64,000 nt of DNA from Arthrobacter sp. OVS8 (lineage in GTDB: Bacteria > Actinomycetota > Actinomycetes > Actinomycetales > Micrococcaceae), in the NCBI GenBank assembly GCA_028370155.1, contig CP116670.1:2108001-2172000 (forward strand), written 5' to 3'. A program made the position numbers and the translations under genes. Numbering within the stretch: the stretch's first letter is position 1; each line of letters starts with the position of its first letter. Positions 54,352-64,000 of this stretch are shown in pieces. The notes beneath the pieces were generated by a model. The model searched no databases. It was not told the DNA's origin and saw only the letters and a list, made by a program, of their open reading frames with translations.

Positions 54352-54380
54352 AACCCCGGCGGCCGTTGGCCACCGGGGTT
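54352..54380 (-). terminator. Terminator of carD
   Basis: A hairpin with AACCCCGG/CCGGGGTT as its base and an inner GGCC pairing, followed by a T-containing run on the minus strand, about 30 bp after carD. It separates carD from ispD, which is in the same direction. Confidence 0.75.
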
Positions 54381-54406
54381 CGATTCTTGTCTTTTCGACG
54401 TGTTGC

Positions 54407-54889
54407 TTAGGAAGCCAGGACCTCGTCGAGAACGCTTGCAGCCTTCTCTTCATCAGTCTTCTCAGCCAGCGCCAGTTCTGAAATCAGAATCTGGCGGGCC
54501 TTGGCCAGCATGCGCTTCTCCCCTGCAGAGAGACCCCGGTCGTGATCGCGGCGCCACAGGTCGCGGACGACCTCTGCCACCTTGATGACGTCACCGGAAG
54601 CAAGCTTTTCCAGGTTTGCCTTGTATCGACGCGACCAGTTGGTGGGTTCTTCAGTGAACTCGGCCCGCAGCACTTCAAACACGTGCTCCAGACCTTCTTT
54701 GCCCACTACGTCCCGGACCCCAACAAGGTCAACGTTTTCTGCTGGAACTTCAATGGTCAGATCACCCTGAGCCACCTTGAGCTTGAGATACATCTTCTCT
54801 TCGCCCTTAACAGTGCGCATCTTGATTTCTTCAATTTTGGCTGCACCGTGGTGAGGGTAAACTACTGTCTCGCCGACCTCAAAAACCAT
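54407..54889 (-). CDS. carD: CarD-family RNA polymerase-binding regulator
   Basis: Intact, 160 residues from ATG at 54889. The N-terminal RNA-polymerase-interacting domain begins [20 protein letters not shown]. The C-terminal DNA-binding helical domain contains the key Trp in [20 protein letters not shown]. CarD stabilises open complexes, notably at rRNA promoters. The open frame upstream to 55177 is spurious, since all CarD proteins start at this methionine. Confidence 0.95.
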   Translation of the reverse strand: MVFEVGETVVYPHHGAAKIEEIKMRTVKGEEKMYLKLKVAQGDLTIEVPAENVDLVGVRDVVGKEGLEHVFEVLRAEFTEEPTNWSRRYKANLEKLASGDVIKVAEVVRDLWRRDHDRGLSAGEKRMLAKARQILISELALAEKTDEEKAASVLDEVLAS

Positions 54890-55189
54890 GTGGACATTCC
54901 CCTTTCCCGCAGACCAGTTTATCACGTTTAAGGCATACGTCTGCCATGGAACGCACCCAAGAACCGCATGAATACGGGGAAAATGGCCCCAATCAGCCCC
55001 TTCTAACCCCTTGACGAAAGCGGATATTAGTGCATCACCCCGCCTTTGCCAAGGGCCGGAGGTATCCCCGCAAGCGGCCTGCCAGGCCCGGAACCGGGGG
55101 CAATATGCGCGACCCGAATCATCGTTTGCCAGCGATTGCCGATAGGCTATGGCTGAATACAGTTCCAAGACTCTCAAGGAGTACGTGAC
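54890..55189. promoter_or_regulatory. Divergent region between carD and a lipoprotein gene
   Basis: 300 bp without a gene. On the minus strand GATAAACT at 54919-54926 is a plausible -10 region for carD, about 30 bp before the start. On the plus strand AAGGAG precedes the lipoprotein GTG. I see nothing else I can name. Confidence 0.4.
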
Positions 55190-55740
55190 GTGGGTTTCAC
55201 TGCGATGAACCGGGGCCAGCGCGGCAAGCTGGCAATGGCAACGGCGGCTCTGGGCATCGGTCTGCTGTCCGTAACGGGCTGCGGCTACACCAACCCCCAG
55301 GCGACCGGCATGGAGTACGCGGCATCGGACGGAACGCAGGCCAACGTGGGCCCGCTGCAGCTGCGCAACATGATGATCATCTCCGGCGGTGAGGACAAGC
55401 CCGGCCGGGTGATCGGCGCTGTCTACAACACTTCTGCCGAGGACGTGACCCTGACCATCGTCGGTACCGCCGGCGCCCAGACCCAGGTCCCGGTCAAGCC
55501 GAACTCCTACACGCTGCTCAACGATTCCACGGACGAGGCCATCCTGAGCACCACCGGGGCGCTCCGGGATCCCTCGTCGAGGTCAGCATCAGCGAAGACG
55601 CCACGAACCAGGACACGACGTTCAAGGTTCCGGTGCTGGACGGAACGATCTCCGACTACCAGCAGTACCTGCCGGCAGGCAGCGAGCCCACCGGCACGGC
55701 CACGCCGACCCCGTCGCCGACGAGCACCACAGACCACTAG
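55190..55740 (+). CDS. Putative lipoprotein (one frameshift)
   Basis: About 183 residues. Signal with lipobox LLSVTGCGY (Cys31). The mature part looks like a small beta domain ([40 protein letters not shown]) of the type found in PCu(A)C-like or DUF461-like copper/lipoproteins, but no Met/His copper motif is visible. The frame changes near 55565; the tail is Thr/Pro/Ser-rich. GTG at 55190 has AAGGAG eight bases upstream. A perfect terminator follows. Confidence 0.75.
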
Positions 55741-55752
55741 CTTCCACACAGA

Positions 55753-55794
55753 AGGAGGGCACCCGCACTGAGCGTTCAGTGCGGGTGCCCTCCT
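55753..55794. terminator. Bidirectional terminator between the lipoprotein gene and regX3
   Basis: A perfect 19-bp inverted repeat (left arm AGGAGGGCACCCGCACTGA) with a GCGT loop, lying between two convergent genes and followed by T-rich sequence on the plus strand. Confidence 0.9.
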
Positions 55795-55856
55795 TTCTGC
55801 GTGCGCTTTGTGCGCCCGGCCAGGCCGGCCTTCGGGCCGGCCTGCATGAGCGGGGT

Positions 55857-56536
55857 TTAGGGGTCGAACTTGTAGCCCAGGCCGCGGACCGTGATCAGGT
55901 GCCGCGGGGCGGAGGGATCCGGCTCCACCTTGCTGCGCAGCCGTTTGACGTGAACGTCCAGGGTTTTGGTGTCCCCCACGTAGTCCGAGCCCCACACCCG
56001 GTCAATCAGCTGCCCCCGGGTCAGGACCCGGCCGGAGTTCCGCAGGAGCATCTCCAGCAGCTCGAATTCCTTCAGGGGAGGGAGACCTGCTCGCCGCTGA
56101 CGGTGACCACATGCCGCTCAATGTCCATGCGCACCGGTCCGGCCTGCACAGTGCTGGAGACCAGTTCCTCGGGCTCGCCCTGGCGTCGCAGCACAGCCCG
56201 GACACGGGCTACCAGTTCCCGGGATGAGTAGGGTTTGGTGACGTAGTCATCGGCGCCGAGTTCCAGCCCCACGACCTTGTCGATCTCCGCGTCCTTCGCC
56301 GTCAGCATGATGACCGGGACGGACGAGCGCTGCCGCAGCTGCCGGCAGACCTCAGTGCCGGACTGTCCGGGCAGCTGCAGGTCCAGCAGCACCAGATCGG
56401 CTCCGTTGCGGTCAAATTCGATGATGGCGTCAAGTCCGTTGTCCACCACCTCCACTTCGAACCCTTCCTTGCCCAACAGATAGGACAGAGGGTCGCTGAA
56501 CGACTCTTCGTCCTCGACAACTAGAATCCTGCTCAA
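55857..56536 (-). CDS. regX3: Response regulator RegX3/PhoB type (one frameshift)
   Basis: Receiver domain with acidic pocket ILVVEDEESF, phospho-acceptor Asp in LVLLDLQLPGQSG, and conserved Lys in GADDYVTKPYSSRELVARV. The winged-helix DNA-binding domain ends GDTKTLDVHVKRLRSKVEPD. One frameshift near 56082 separates the domains; joined, about 226 residues. It starts at an unusual TTG, with AAGGAG seven bases upstream, and this TTG overlaps the senX3 stop (TTGA). Controls phosphate-starvation genes. Confidence 0.93.
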
Positions 56537-57798
56537 GCGGTAGCTCCTTGCTCATGGGCGCCTGCGGCGTCACGTCGTACGGGTCTTGGGTTCTGGGACG
56601 GGCCGTGCGCCGCGGACTCCGTGGCCGCGCGGGCCGCCGGGTCGCGCTCCTCGGCAGAGGCGTCATTGTCCATGCCCTCCAGTTCCGGAAGGCGGATGGT
56701 GAAGGTGGAGCCCTGGCCGGGCTGTGACCAGAGGGTCACTTCTCCGCCGTGGTTGGCCACCACGTGTTTGACGATGCTGAGGCCAAGGCCGGTGCCGCCC
56801 GTATGGCGGGACCGTGCGGCGTCCACGCGATAGAAGCGTTCAAAGACGCGTTCCTGGTCCTCCGGGCTGAGCCCCTCGCCCTGGTCCGTCACGGACACAG
56901 CCACCAGGCCGTCCTTGGACCGGATACCGATCCCGACGCGGGTATTTTCCGGGGAGTAGCGGATGGCGTTGTCGATAAGGTTGCGCAATGCCGTCACCAG
57001 CTGGTCCTGGTCGCCGTAAACCACCGCGTCCGCGTGTCCGCCGACCACCAGTTCGATGTTCCTGCTCTCGGCCGGCAGCTGGGACCGGTCCACCGCCTCC
57101 GCGACGACGGTGTTGATGTCCACCGCCCGCCCCTGCTGCGCGACGTTGGTGCCCTGCAGTCTGGAAAGTTCGATGATGTCCTGCACCAGGGCAGCCAGGC
57201 GGGCGGATTCCTTGTGGGTGCGCCTGGCGAAGCGCCGCACGGCTTCCGGGTCATCCGCGGAGGACTCGAGGGCTTCGGCCAGCAGTGAGATGGCCCCGAC
57301 CGGCGTTTTCAGTTCATGGGAGACGTTGGCAACGAAGTCGTTGCGGACTTCCTCGGTGCGGGTGACCTCGGTCCGGTCGTCGGCCAGCAGGAGGATGTAC
57401 TCCTCCGCGATCACGGCCGCCCGCACCTGGACCACGATGGTGCCCTGGCCCAGCGGACCCCGCGGGAGTTCCAGGAGACGTTCGAGGATGACGCCGTCGC
57501 GCCGGACTTTGGCGGTCATCTCCAGCAGCTGCTCATGGACCAGGGTATGGCCGCGCACCAGGCCGTAGGCGTACGCGGCGGGACTTGCCCGGACGACGCC
57601 GTCGATCGCGTCCACCACCACGAAGGCCCGTCCGACGGCGGCGAGCACCTCGGCGGCGCCCTCGGGAAGCGAGGGATCCTCGAACTCGACGTCCACCAGC
57701 TTGCGCTGCCGCTCGCTGACCCGGAACGCTTGCACTCCGAAGACGCCAAGCGCCAGGCCGATCAGGCCGGCGATCACGCCGATAAGCATTGGATCCAC
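56533..57798 (-). CDS. senX3: Sensor histidine kinase SenX3/PhoR type
   Basis: Intact, 421 residues. One N-terminal membrane segment (MLIGVIAGLIGLALGVFGVQ), a PAS-like domain, then the phospho-acceptor His in FVANVSHELKTPVGAISLLA, the N box ALRNLIDNAIRYSPE and the G boxes VTDQGEGLSPEDQ and GGTGLGLSIVKHV. It pairs with RegX3 (4-base overlap). The GTG start at 57798 has GGAG upstream. Divergent from phoU across a PHO box. Confidence 0.94.
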   Translation of the reverse strand: MDPMLIGVIAGLIGLALGVFGVQAFRVSERQRKLVDVEFEDPSLPEGAAEVLAAVGRAFVVVDAIDGVVRASPAAYAYGLVRGHTLVHEQLLEMTAKVRRDGVILERLLELPRGPLGQGTIVVQVRAAVIAEEYILLLADDRTEVTRTEEVRNDFVANVSHELKTPVGAISLLAEALESSADDPEAVRRFARRTHKESARLAALVQDIIELSRLQGTNVAQQGRAVDINTVVAEAVDRSQLPAESRNIELVVGGHADAVVYGDQDQLVTALRNLIDNAIRYSPENTRVGIGIRSKDGLVAVSVTDQGEGLSPEDQERVFERFYRVDAARSRHTGGTGLGLSIVKHVVANHGGEVTLWSQPGQGSTFTIRLPELEGMDNDASAEERDPAARAATESAAHGPSQNPRPVRRDAAGAHEQGATA

Positions 57799-57858
57799 GG
57801 CTCCAGCTTATGCTCTGCCCCGCGTCGGAAACTGTAATCTCCCGGTATTCCCGCTCCG

Positions 57859-57902
57859 GTTCAGCTAACGTTCACCTATTGGGGCGTAACAGTTCACCGG
57901 AC
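57859..57902 (+). promoter_or_regulatory. PHO box upstream of phoU
   Basis: Four 11-base units in exact phase: GTTCAGCTAAC (57859), GTTCACCTATT (57870), GGGGCGTAACA (57881, degenerate) and GTTCACCGGAC (57892). Actinobacterial PhoP/RegX3-type regulators bind 11-base direct repeats beginning GTTCACC. It lies 95 bp upstream of phoU and 60 bp from senX3. Confidence 0.8.
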
Positions 57903-57996
57903 GCTGGAACACTTGACAGTTGGAGCGCCGCGAGGTGACCGAAATGGGCCCGCCACTGTTGGTGGCCGGCAATATTTCCGAGGAAAGGATGCACAC

Positions 57997-58659
57997 GTGC
58001 GCAAGGTTTTTCAGGAAGAGCTCGCCCAAGTGGGGGAACAGCTCGTCGAAATCTCAAAGCTGGTCAGTGAGGCCATTGAGAAAGCCACGACTGCCTTCGA
58101 GGGCGCCGACATCGATCTTGCCGAGGACGTCATCGCGGCCGATGCGCGGATCGATTTCCTGCAGAACAGCCTCGACGAGCGCGCCATCGATATCCTCGCT
58201 CTGCAGGGCCCCGTGGCCAGTGACCTGCGGATGATCGTGGGATCCCTCCGGATGAGCGCCTCCCTGGAGCGCATGGGCGACCTCGCCCGGCACCTCGCCC
58301 AGCTCGCCCGCCTCCGCTACCCCGCGACCGTGGTTCCCGCCCAGCTGCGCGAGACCTTCAAGAGCTTCGCCGAACACGATCTGCTGATCGCCGAGAAGCT
58401 CACGGTGCTGCTGGAAACCCGGGACCTCGAAGTGGCCCGGGACATCATGAAGGCCAACACGGCTGTGAACGACCTGCACCTGAGCGTTTTCAAGGCGATC
58501 GCCCGCAGCGACTGGCAGGAGTCCCCGGCCACCACCGTCGACGTCGCACTGGCCAGCCGCTACTTCGAACGCTTCGCGGACCACGGCGTCTCCGTGGCGC
58601 AGAAGGTCACGTACCTGGTCACCGGTGCGTGGCAGCCGAACGGCATCGAGCACAGCTAG
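57997..58659 (+). CDS. phoU: Phosphate-signalling protein PhoU
   Basis: Intact, 220 residues. Two similar three-helix bundles with the metal-binding motifs EDVIAADARIDFLQ and MSASLERMGDLARHLAQLA, and their second copies near the end (RYFERFADHGVSVAQKVTYL). PhoU dampens SenX3/PhoR signalling when phosphate is plentiful. GTG at 57997 has an AGGAAAGGA ribosome-binding site. No pst genes lie next to it in this window. Confidence 0.94.
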   Translation: MRKVFQEELAQVGEQLVEISKLVSEAIEKATTAFEGADIDLAEDVIAADARIDFLQNSLDERAIDILALQGPVASDLRMIVGSLRMSASLERMGDLARHLAQLARLRYPATVVPAQLRETFKSFAEHDLLIAEKLTVLLETRDLEVARDIMKANTAVNDLHLSVFKAIARSDWQESPATTVDVALASRYFERFADHGVSVAQKVTYLVTGAWQPNGIEHS

Positions 58660-58703
58660 TCTTCAACACCGCGTCCGGTTGTTAGCGCCGGACCGCACAA
58701 CGC

Positions 58704-58747
58704 ACGACGCCGGCCGGTCACCTTGAGAGGTGACCGGCCGGCGTCGT
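58704..58747. terminator. Bidirectional terminator between phoU and gpmA
   Basis: A perfect 19-bp inverted repeat (left arm ACGACGCCGGCCGGTCACC) with a 6-base loop between two convergent genes. Confidence 0.9.
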
Positions 58748-58774
58748 ACGTTCAGTGGCTGCGTGAGCCGAACG

Positions 58775-59520
58775 CTACTTTTTGCCCTGGTTGGCGACGG
58801 CCTGGATGGCTTCGGCCGCGGCCTCGGGATCAAGGTAGGTGCCGCCGGGGTTGACCGGCTGGAAGTTCTCGTCCAGTTCGTAGACCAGCGGGATGCCCGT
58901 GGGGATGTTCAATCCGGCGATGGCCTCGTCGCTGATGTCGTCCAGGTGCTTGACGAGGGCGCGCAGGAGTTGCCGTGGGCCGTGACCAGGACGGTTTTGC
59001 CGGCCTTGAGGTCTTCCTTGATGTCCGATTCCCAGTAGGGCATCAGACGGACCAGGACGTCCTTGAGGCACTCGGTGCGGGGCAGGTCGTCGCCGAGGTC
59101 CGCATAGCGCGGATCGTGGGCCTGGGAGTACTCGGAGTCGTCGGCCAGGGGCGGCGGCGGGGTGTCGTAGGACCGGCGCCAGGTCATGAACTGCTCTTCA
59201 CCGTATTCGGCGAGCGTCTGGGCCTTGTCCTTGCCCTGGAGGGCGCCGTAGTGACGCTCGTTGAGCCGCCAGTCGCGCTTGACCGGGATCCAGCCGCGGT
59301 CGGCCTTGTCGAGGGTCATGTTGGCGGTGTTGATGGCCCGCTTCAGCAGGGACGTGTAGACGACGTCCGGGAGGATGTTGTTCTCCACGAGAAGCTCGCC
59401 GCCGCGGATCGCCTCGGCCCGGCCCTGGTCGTTGAGGTCAACGTCCACCCAGCCGGTGAACAGGTTCTTGGCGTTCCATTCGCTGTGGCCGTGGCGCAGC
59501 AGAATCAGCTTATAAGTCAT
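58775..59520 (-). CDS. gpmA: 2,3-bisphosphoglycerate-dependent phosphoglycerate mutase (one frameshift)
   Basis: Interconverts 3- and 2-phosphoglycerate in glycolysis. The phospho-His motif is [20 protein letters not shown]; other motifs are [18 protein letters not shown] and [19 protein letters not shown], the latter crossing a frameshift near 58967. About 248 residues, the normal length. ATG at 59520 is chosen because AGGA lies eight bases before it; the ATG three codons upstream is too close to that site. Confidence 0.94.
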
Positions 59521-59609
59521 GGTTTTCATCCTAGCGGAGCGGCCCGGGCAGTGCCGTGCGTTACATCAACCCTGCGCTGGAGTGCTTCGCTGGAGGATAA
59601 GGTGGGCAG

Positions 59610-60498
59610 GTGGTGCAGAAGGCTGAGCGGGTGGCGCCCCCGCACACCCATGTCATGGGAAAAGGCGGCACTGAAAAACGCGGCATCGACAAACGCGGCG
59701 TGGCGAAAAGCGGATCCCGCGCCGGCCGGCCGGTGGGCAACATTACCCGCGGCACCACCAACCCCAACCGGATGCGCCGGCTGGACCGCTGGCTGACCGG
59801 TACGCAGGCCTGGCGGCTGCGCGCGGCGGCCGATCCCCTTGTGGTGGATCTGGGCTACGGCGCCTCCCCGGCCACCGCCGTCGAACTCTTTGACCGGCTG
59901 TCCGTGATCCGGCCCGACGTGCGGGTGGTCGGAATCGAAATCGAGCCCGAGCGGGTCCGGCTGGCCCGGGAGCTGGAACGGCCCGGGCTGAGCTTCCAGC
60001 TGGGCGGGTTCGAGCTGCCGGTGGCCGCCGCCCCGTCCTGGTGCGGGCCTTCAATGTGCTGCGTCAGTACGAGGAAGCCGACGTCGCGGCCATCTGGCGG
60101 CTGGTGCAGGGCGGCTGGCGCCGGGCGGGCTGTTCATTGACGGCACGTGCGACGAGATCGGCCGCCGGGTGACGTGGGTGGCGCTGGACGCCGAGCGGCC
60201 GCTGAGCCTGAGCCTGTCCATGCGGTTCGGCAGTTTTGCGTTGCCCTCGGAGGTGGCCGAGCGGTTACCGAAAGCCCTCATCCACCGGAACGTCCCGGGC
60301 GAGCGGATTCAGGCCTTCCTGCAGGCCATGGACAAGGCCTGGCTGGAGGCGGCGCCGCTGGCGTCGTTCGGGAACCGGCAACGCTGGACGGCCATGTGCC
60401 GGTCACTGCGCGACGGCGGGTGGCCGGTCCAGGACGGACCGTCCCGGTGGCGGCTGGGAGAACTTACGGTCGGCTGGGACGCGGTGGCACCGGGTTAA
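59610..60498 (+). CDS. Class I SAM-dependent methyltransferase-like protein (frameshifts)
   Basis: About 296 residues after joining frames near 60030 and 60117. The SAM-binding motif I is PLVVDLGYGASPATAVELF and motif II VRVVGIEIEPERVRLARELE, followed by a post-II region GLAPGGLFIDGTCDEIGRR. The N-terminus is basic (GKGGTEKRGIDKRGVAKSGS). The substrate is unknown. It is divergent from gpmA and convergent with the DUF2516 gene. Confidence 0.75.
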
Positions 60499-60508
60499 TT
60501 GGGAAACG

Positions 60509-60861
60509 TCACCAGGGTCCGTAGGGGCCCATGTTGCGGCTGCCGCCGCGGCCGGCATCCTTGACGGCAGGGCGGACATCGGCGAGGTAGACGGACGCCG
60601 CCGTCACGGCGACCAGGCCGAACAGTCCCAGCGGACCCAGGAGGCCACCGCCGCCGCCCAGGAGGAGAGCAGGCCGACGGCCAGGGCGCCGCCGGTGACG
60701 GCCAGCCAGAAAGTCTTGGTGCGCTTGGACACGGCTTCGAAGGCGTTCGCCTTGTGCCGCAGGCAGTCGAAGAACGCCCACACCTCGAGGGCGAGGGCTA
60801 CCAGGGCCAGGAGAAAATAGATCCCTGTTTCGACATAGTAAATAAGCGCTCTTCCGTCCAT
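60509..60861 (-). CDS. DUF2516 family membrane protein (one frameshift)
   Basis: About 117 residues with three predicted membrane segments: YYVETGIYFLLALVALALEV, TFWLAVTGGALAVGLLSSWA and LLGPLGLFGLVAVTAASVYL. The connecting FFDCLRHKANAFEAVSKRTK and the end YLADVRPAVKDAGRGG fit the actinobacterial DUF2516 family (function unknown). The frame changes near 60660. It lies nine bases after the following PLP-enzyme gene in the same direction. Confidence 0.8.
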
Positions 60862-60869
60862 CCCCCAGC

Positions 60870-62100
<1,231 letters not shown>

Positions 62101-62188
62101 GGTCACAGGGTACTTCGGGGCCCGGCGGGGCGCCCAAGGCGTTACGCCGCGGCGCGTTTCTGTCAGGGATTGTCGGTAGGCTAGAGCA

Positions 62189-62839
62189 GTGACTACCCAG
62201 AACCCCGGACTGTTTATCGCCTTCGAAGGCGGCGACGGCGCCGGCAAGTCCACGCAGGCGGCTGCGCTGGCCGCGGCGCTTGAGTCGCGTGGCCTCACGG
62301 TGCTGCGGACCCGGGAGCCGGGCGGCACTCCGATCGGCGAGAAGCTCCGTTCCCTGGTCCTGGACCACGGCCACGGCCACATCGACGCGCACACCGAAGC
62401 CCTGATCTTCGCGGCGTCCCGCGCCGCCCACGCCAGCCAGGTCATCCGCCCCGCCCTGGAGCGCGGCGAGATCGTCCTCACCGACCGCTACATTGACTCC
62501 TCGGTCGCCTACCAGGGCGCGGGCCGGGACCTCGGCACCGACGCCGTCCGGGACATCAACCACTGGGCCACGTCGGGCCTGCAGCCGGACCTCACGGTGC
62601 TGCTCGACGTCGACCCCGAGGTGGGGCGGCGCCGCCGCACGGCGGGCGACGCCGCCGAGGACCGGCTGGAATCCGAGGCCGATGAATTCCACGCCAGGAT
62701 CCGGACCGCCTTCCTCGACCTCGCCGCGGCCAGGCCTGAGCACTACCTCGTCCTCCCCGCCCGCCTCCCGGTTGAGGACCTGGCCGCGCGGATCCTCGAG
62801 CGGGTCGAGGTCCTGCTACCCTCCCCGCAGGGTGAAAGC
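62189..62839 (+). CDS. tmk: Thymidylate kinase Tmk (stop codon hidden)
   Basis: Phosphorylates dTMP to dTDP. P-loop FIAFEGGDGAGKSTQAAALA, TREPGGTPIGEKLRSLVLD, and the DRY region LTDRYIDSSVAYQGAGRDLG. The lid region has DVDPEVGRRRRTAG. As given, the frame has no stop and runs into holB. Restoring one C in CTACCC near 62818 would give the ending LPAG and a TGA at 62833. GTG start at 62189. Confidence 0.93.
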
Positions 62840-63981
62840 ATGAGCGTCTGGGACGACCTCCAGGGCCAACCCGCCGTCGTGGACCAACTGCGCCAGGCGG
62901 CCCAGGGCGAAGGCCTGACCCATGCGTGGCTCTTCACCGGCCCGCCGGGTTCGGGCCGGTCCAACGCGGCGAAGGCCTTTGCCGCCGCCCTGAACTGCGA
63001 CCAGGAGGACGTCAGCCGGCGCGGTTGCGGCGAATGCGCGGCCTGCCTGACGATCCTGGGCGAAACACACTCCGATGTGGCCTTTGTGCGCACCGAAAAG
63101 GTCACCATCACCATCGATGAGGCCCGCGATCTGGTCTCCACCGCCGGGAACCGGCCGTCCTCGGCGCGCTGGCGCATCATTGTGGTGGAGGACGCGGACC
63201 GGATGGCGGAACGCACCACGAACGTGCTGCTCAAGGCGATCGAGGAACCCACTCCCCGCACCGTCTGGATGCTCTGCGCGCCGTCCCCGCCGATGTCCTC
63301 GTCACTATCCGTTCCCGCTGCCGCCCGGTGGCGCTGCGGCTTCCGCCCGCGGCCGACGTCGCGGCGCTGCTGGTGAAGCGCGACGGCGTCGACCCCGCCG
63401 TCGCCGAACGTGCGGCCCGGGCCGCGCAAAGCCATGTCGGGATCGCCCGGCGTCTGGCCCGCGATCCCGAAGCCCGTGAGCGGCGGCTCGAAACCGTGCG
63501 GTTCCCCCTGGGCCTCCGGGGCGTCACGGCCGCGGTACTGATGGCCGAAAAGCTCGTCAAGATCGCCACGGAGGAAGCCAACAGCTCCAACGATGAGCGC
63601 GACGCGGCGGAAAAAGCCGCCCTGCTCGCCACCCTCGGGGCGCCCGAAAGCGGCACGCTGCCGCCGGCCATGCGCGGCCAGGTCAAGCAGCTCGAGGATG
63701 ACCAGAAGCGCCGCGCCAAGCGTTCGGTGACCGATTCCCTTGACCGCACGCTCACCGACCTGCTGTCCTTCTACCGGGATGTGCTGATCATCCAGATGGG
63801 GAACGCCGTGGAGCTGGTCAACGTTGAACTCAGGAGTGAACTCGTGGAGTTCGCCCGCCACTCCTCCGCAGAAACCACCCTTGCCCGCATGGACGCCATC
63901 AACAAGGCCCGCAAACGGATCACGACCTCCAACGTGGCCCCGCTGCTAACCATCGAGTCCATGGCAGCCAGCCTCATCTGA
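62840..63981 (+). CDS. holB: DNA polymerase III subunit delta' HolB (one frameshift)
   Basis: Clamp-loader subunit. The AAA+ core has a P-loop-like AWLFTGPPGSGRSNAAKAFA, the zinc-binding CGECAACLTILGETHSD and the sensor region IIVVEDADRMAERTTNVLLK with LKAIEEPTPRTVWMLCAPSP. A frameshift near 63285 (CCCCC read as CCCC) is followed by TIRSRCRPVALRLPPAADV and the helical C-terminal domain. About 381 residues. ATG at 62840 has GGTGAAAG upstream. Paired with tmk, the usual bacterial arrangement. Confidence 0.92.
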
Positions 63982-64000
63982 GGGACCATCCCGTGACCCC

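Noticed and set aside
54890..55177. N-terminal extension of CarD by 96 residues
   Set aside because: CarD proteins begin at MVFEVG; the extension has no family similarity and covers the promoter region.

Overview
The window comes from a high-GC actinobacterium, most likely Micrococcaceae (Arthrobacter/Pseudarthrobacter-like). The basis is gene content: CarD, SenX3-RegX3, GlgE-pathway enzymes, OtsAB, DUF4193 and DUF2516 proteins, a flagellar cluster, and a 16S-23S-5S operon with no tRNA in its spacer. No database search was possible, so genus level is inference.

Layout: 1-7106 is a flagellar segment. flgB, a FliT-position gene, fliS, fliD and fliC lie on the minus strand; flgN, flgK, flgL and fliW diverge on the plus strand. 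Three FliA (sigma-28)-like promoters are visible. 7128-10753 holds a secreted AMIN-like protein, a DUF4193 protein, a GyrI-like protein, a lipoprotein, tRNA-Thr and a membrane-anchored DsbA-like protein. 10931-14588 is otsA-otsB plus a UgpC/MsiK-type sugar ABC ATPase behind a CRP/GlxR-like site. 14786-17648 holds a DUF4032 protein and a GlcD-type FAD oxidase. 17708-27008 is a maltodextrin divergon: malE-malF-malG-glycosidase against alpha-glucosidase-malR, with two perfect LacI-type operators between. 27174-33999 has an SRPBCC gene, an odd periodic repeat array, and one rrn operon on the minus strand with terminator, tandem promoters and processing stem. 34000-46865 is the glycogen/trehalose/GlgE cluster: glgE-treS-mak-glgB, divergent glgP, an orphan barstar and glgX. 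46987-49860 holds a nitrilase-family gene and a complete IS3-family element set between two inverted copies of a repeat module. 49861-54889 is a housekeeping run: rlmB, cysS, a lipoprotein gene, ispF, ispD, carD. 55190-63981 holds a lipoprotein, regX3, senX3, phoU behind a PHO box, gpmA, a methyltransferase, a DUF2516 protein, a Cys/Met PLP enzyme, tmk and holB.

How the genes work together: MalEFG plus the distant ATPase would import maltodextrin, which the two GH13 enzymes hydrolyse under MalR. OtsAB makes trehalose; TreS, Mak and GlgE turn it through maltose and maltose-1-phosphate into alpha-glucan; GlgB branches it; GlgX and GlgP degrade it.

Reading caveat: about half of the protein genes, including essential ones (cysS, ispD, holB), carry one or more frameshifts. 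Most sites I inspected are explained by one base missing from a short homopolymer, usually G or C. I read these as sequence errors, and gene extents below span the shifts.
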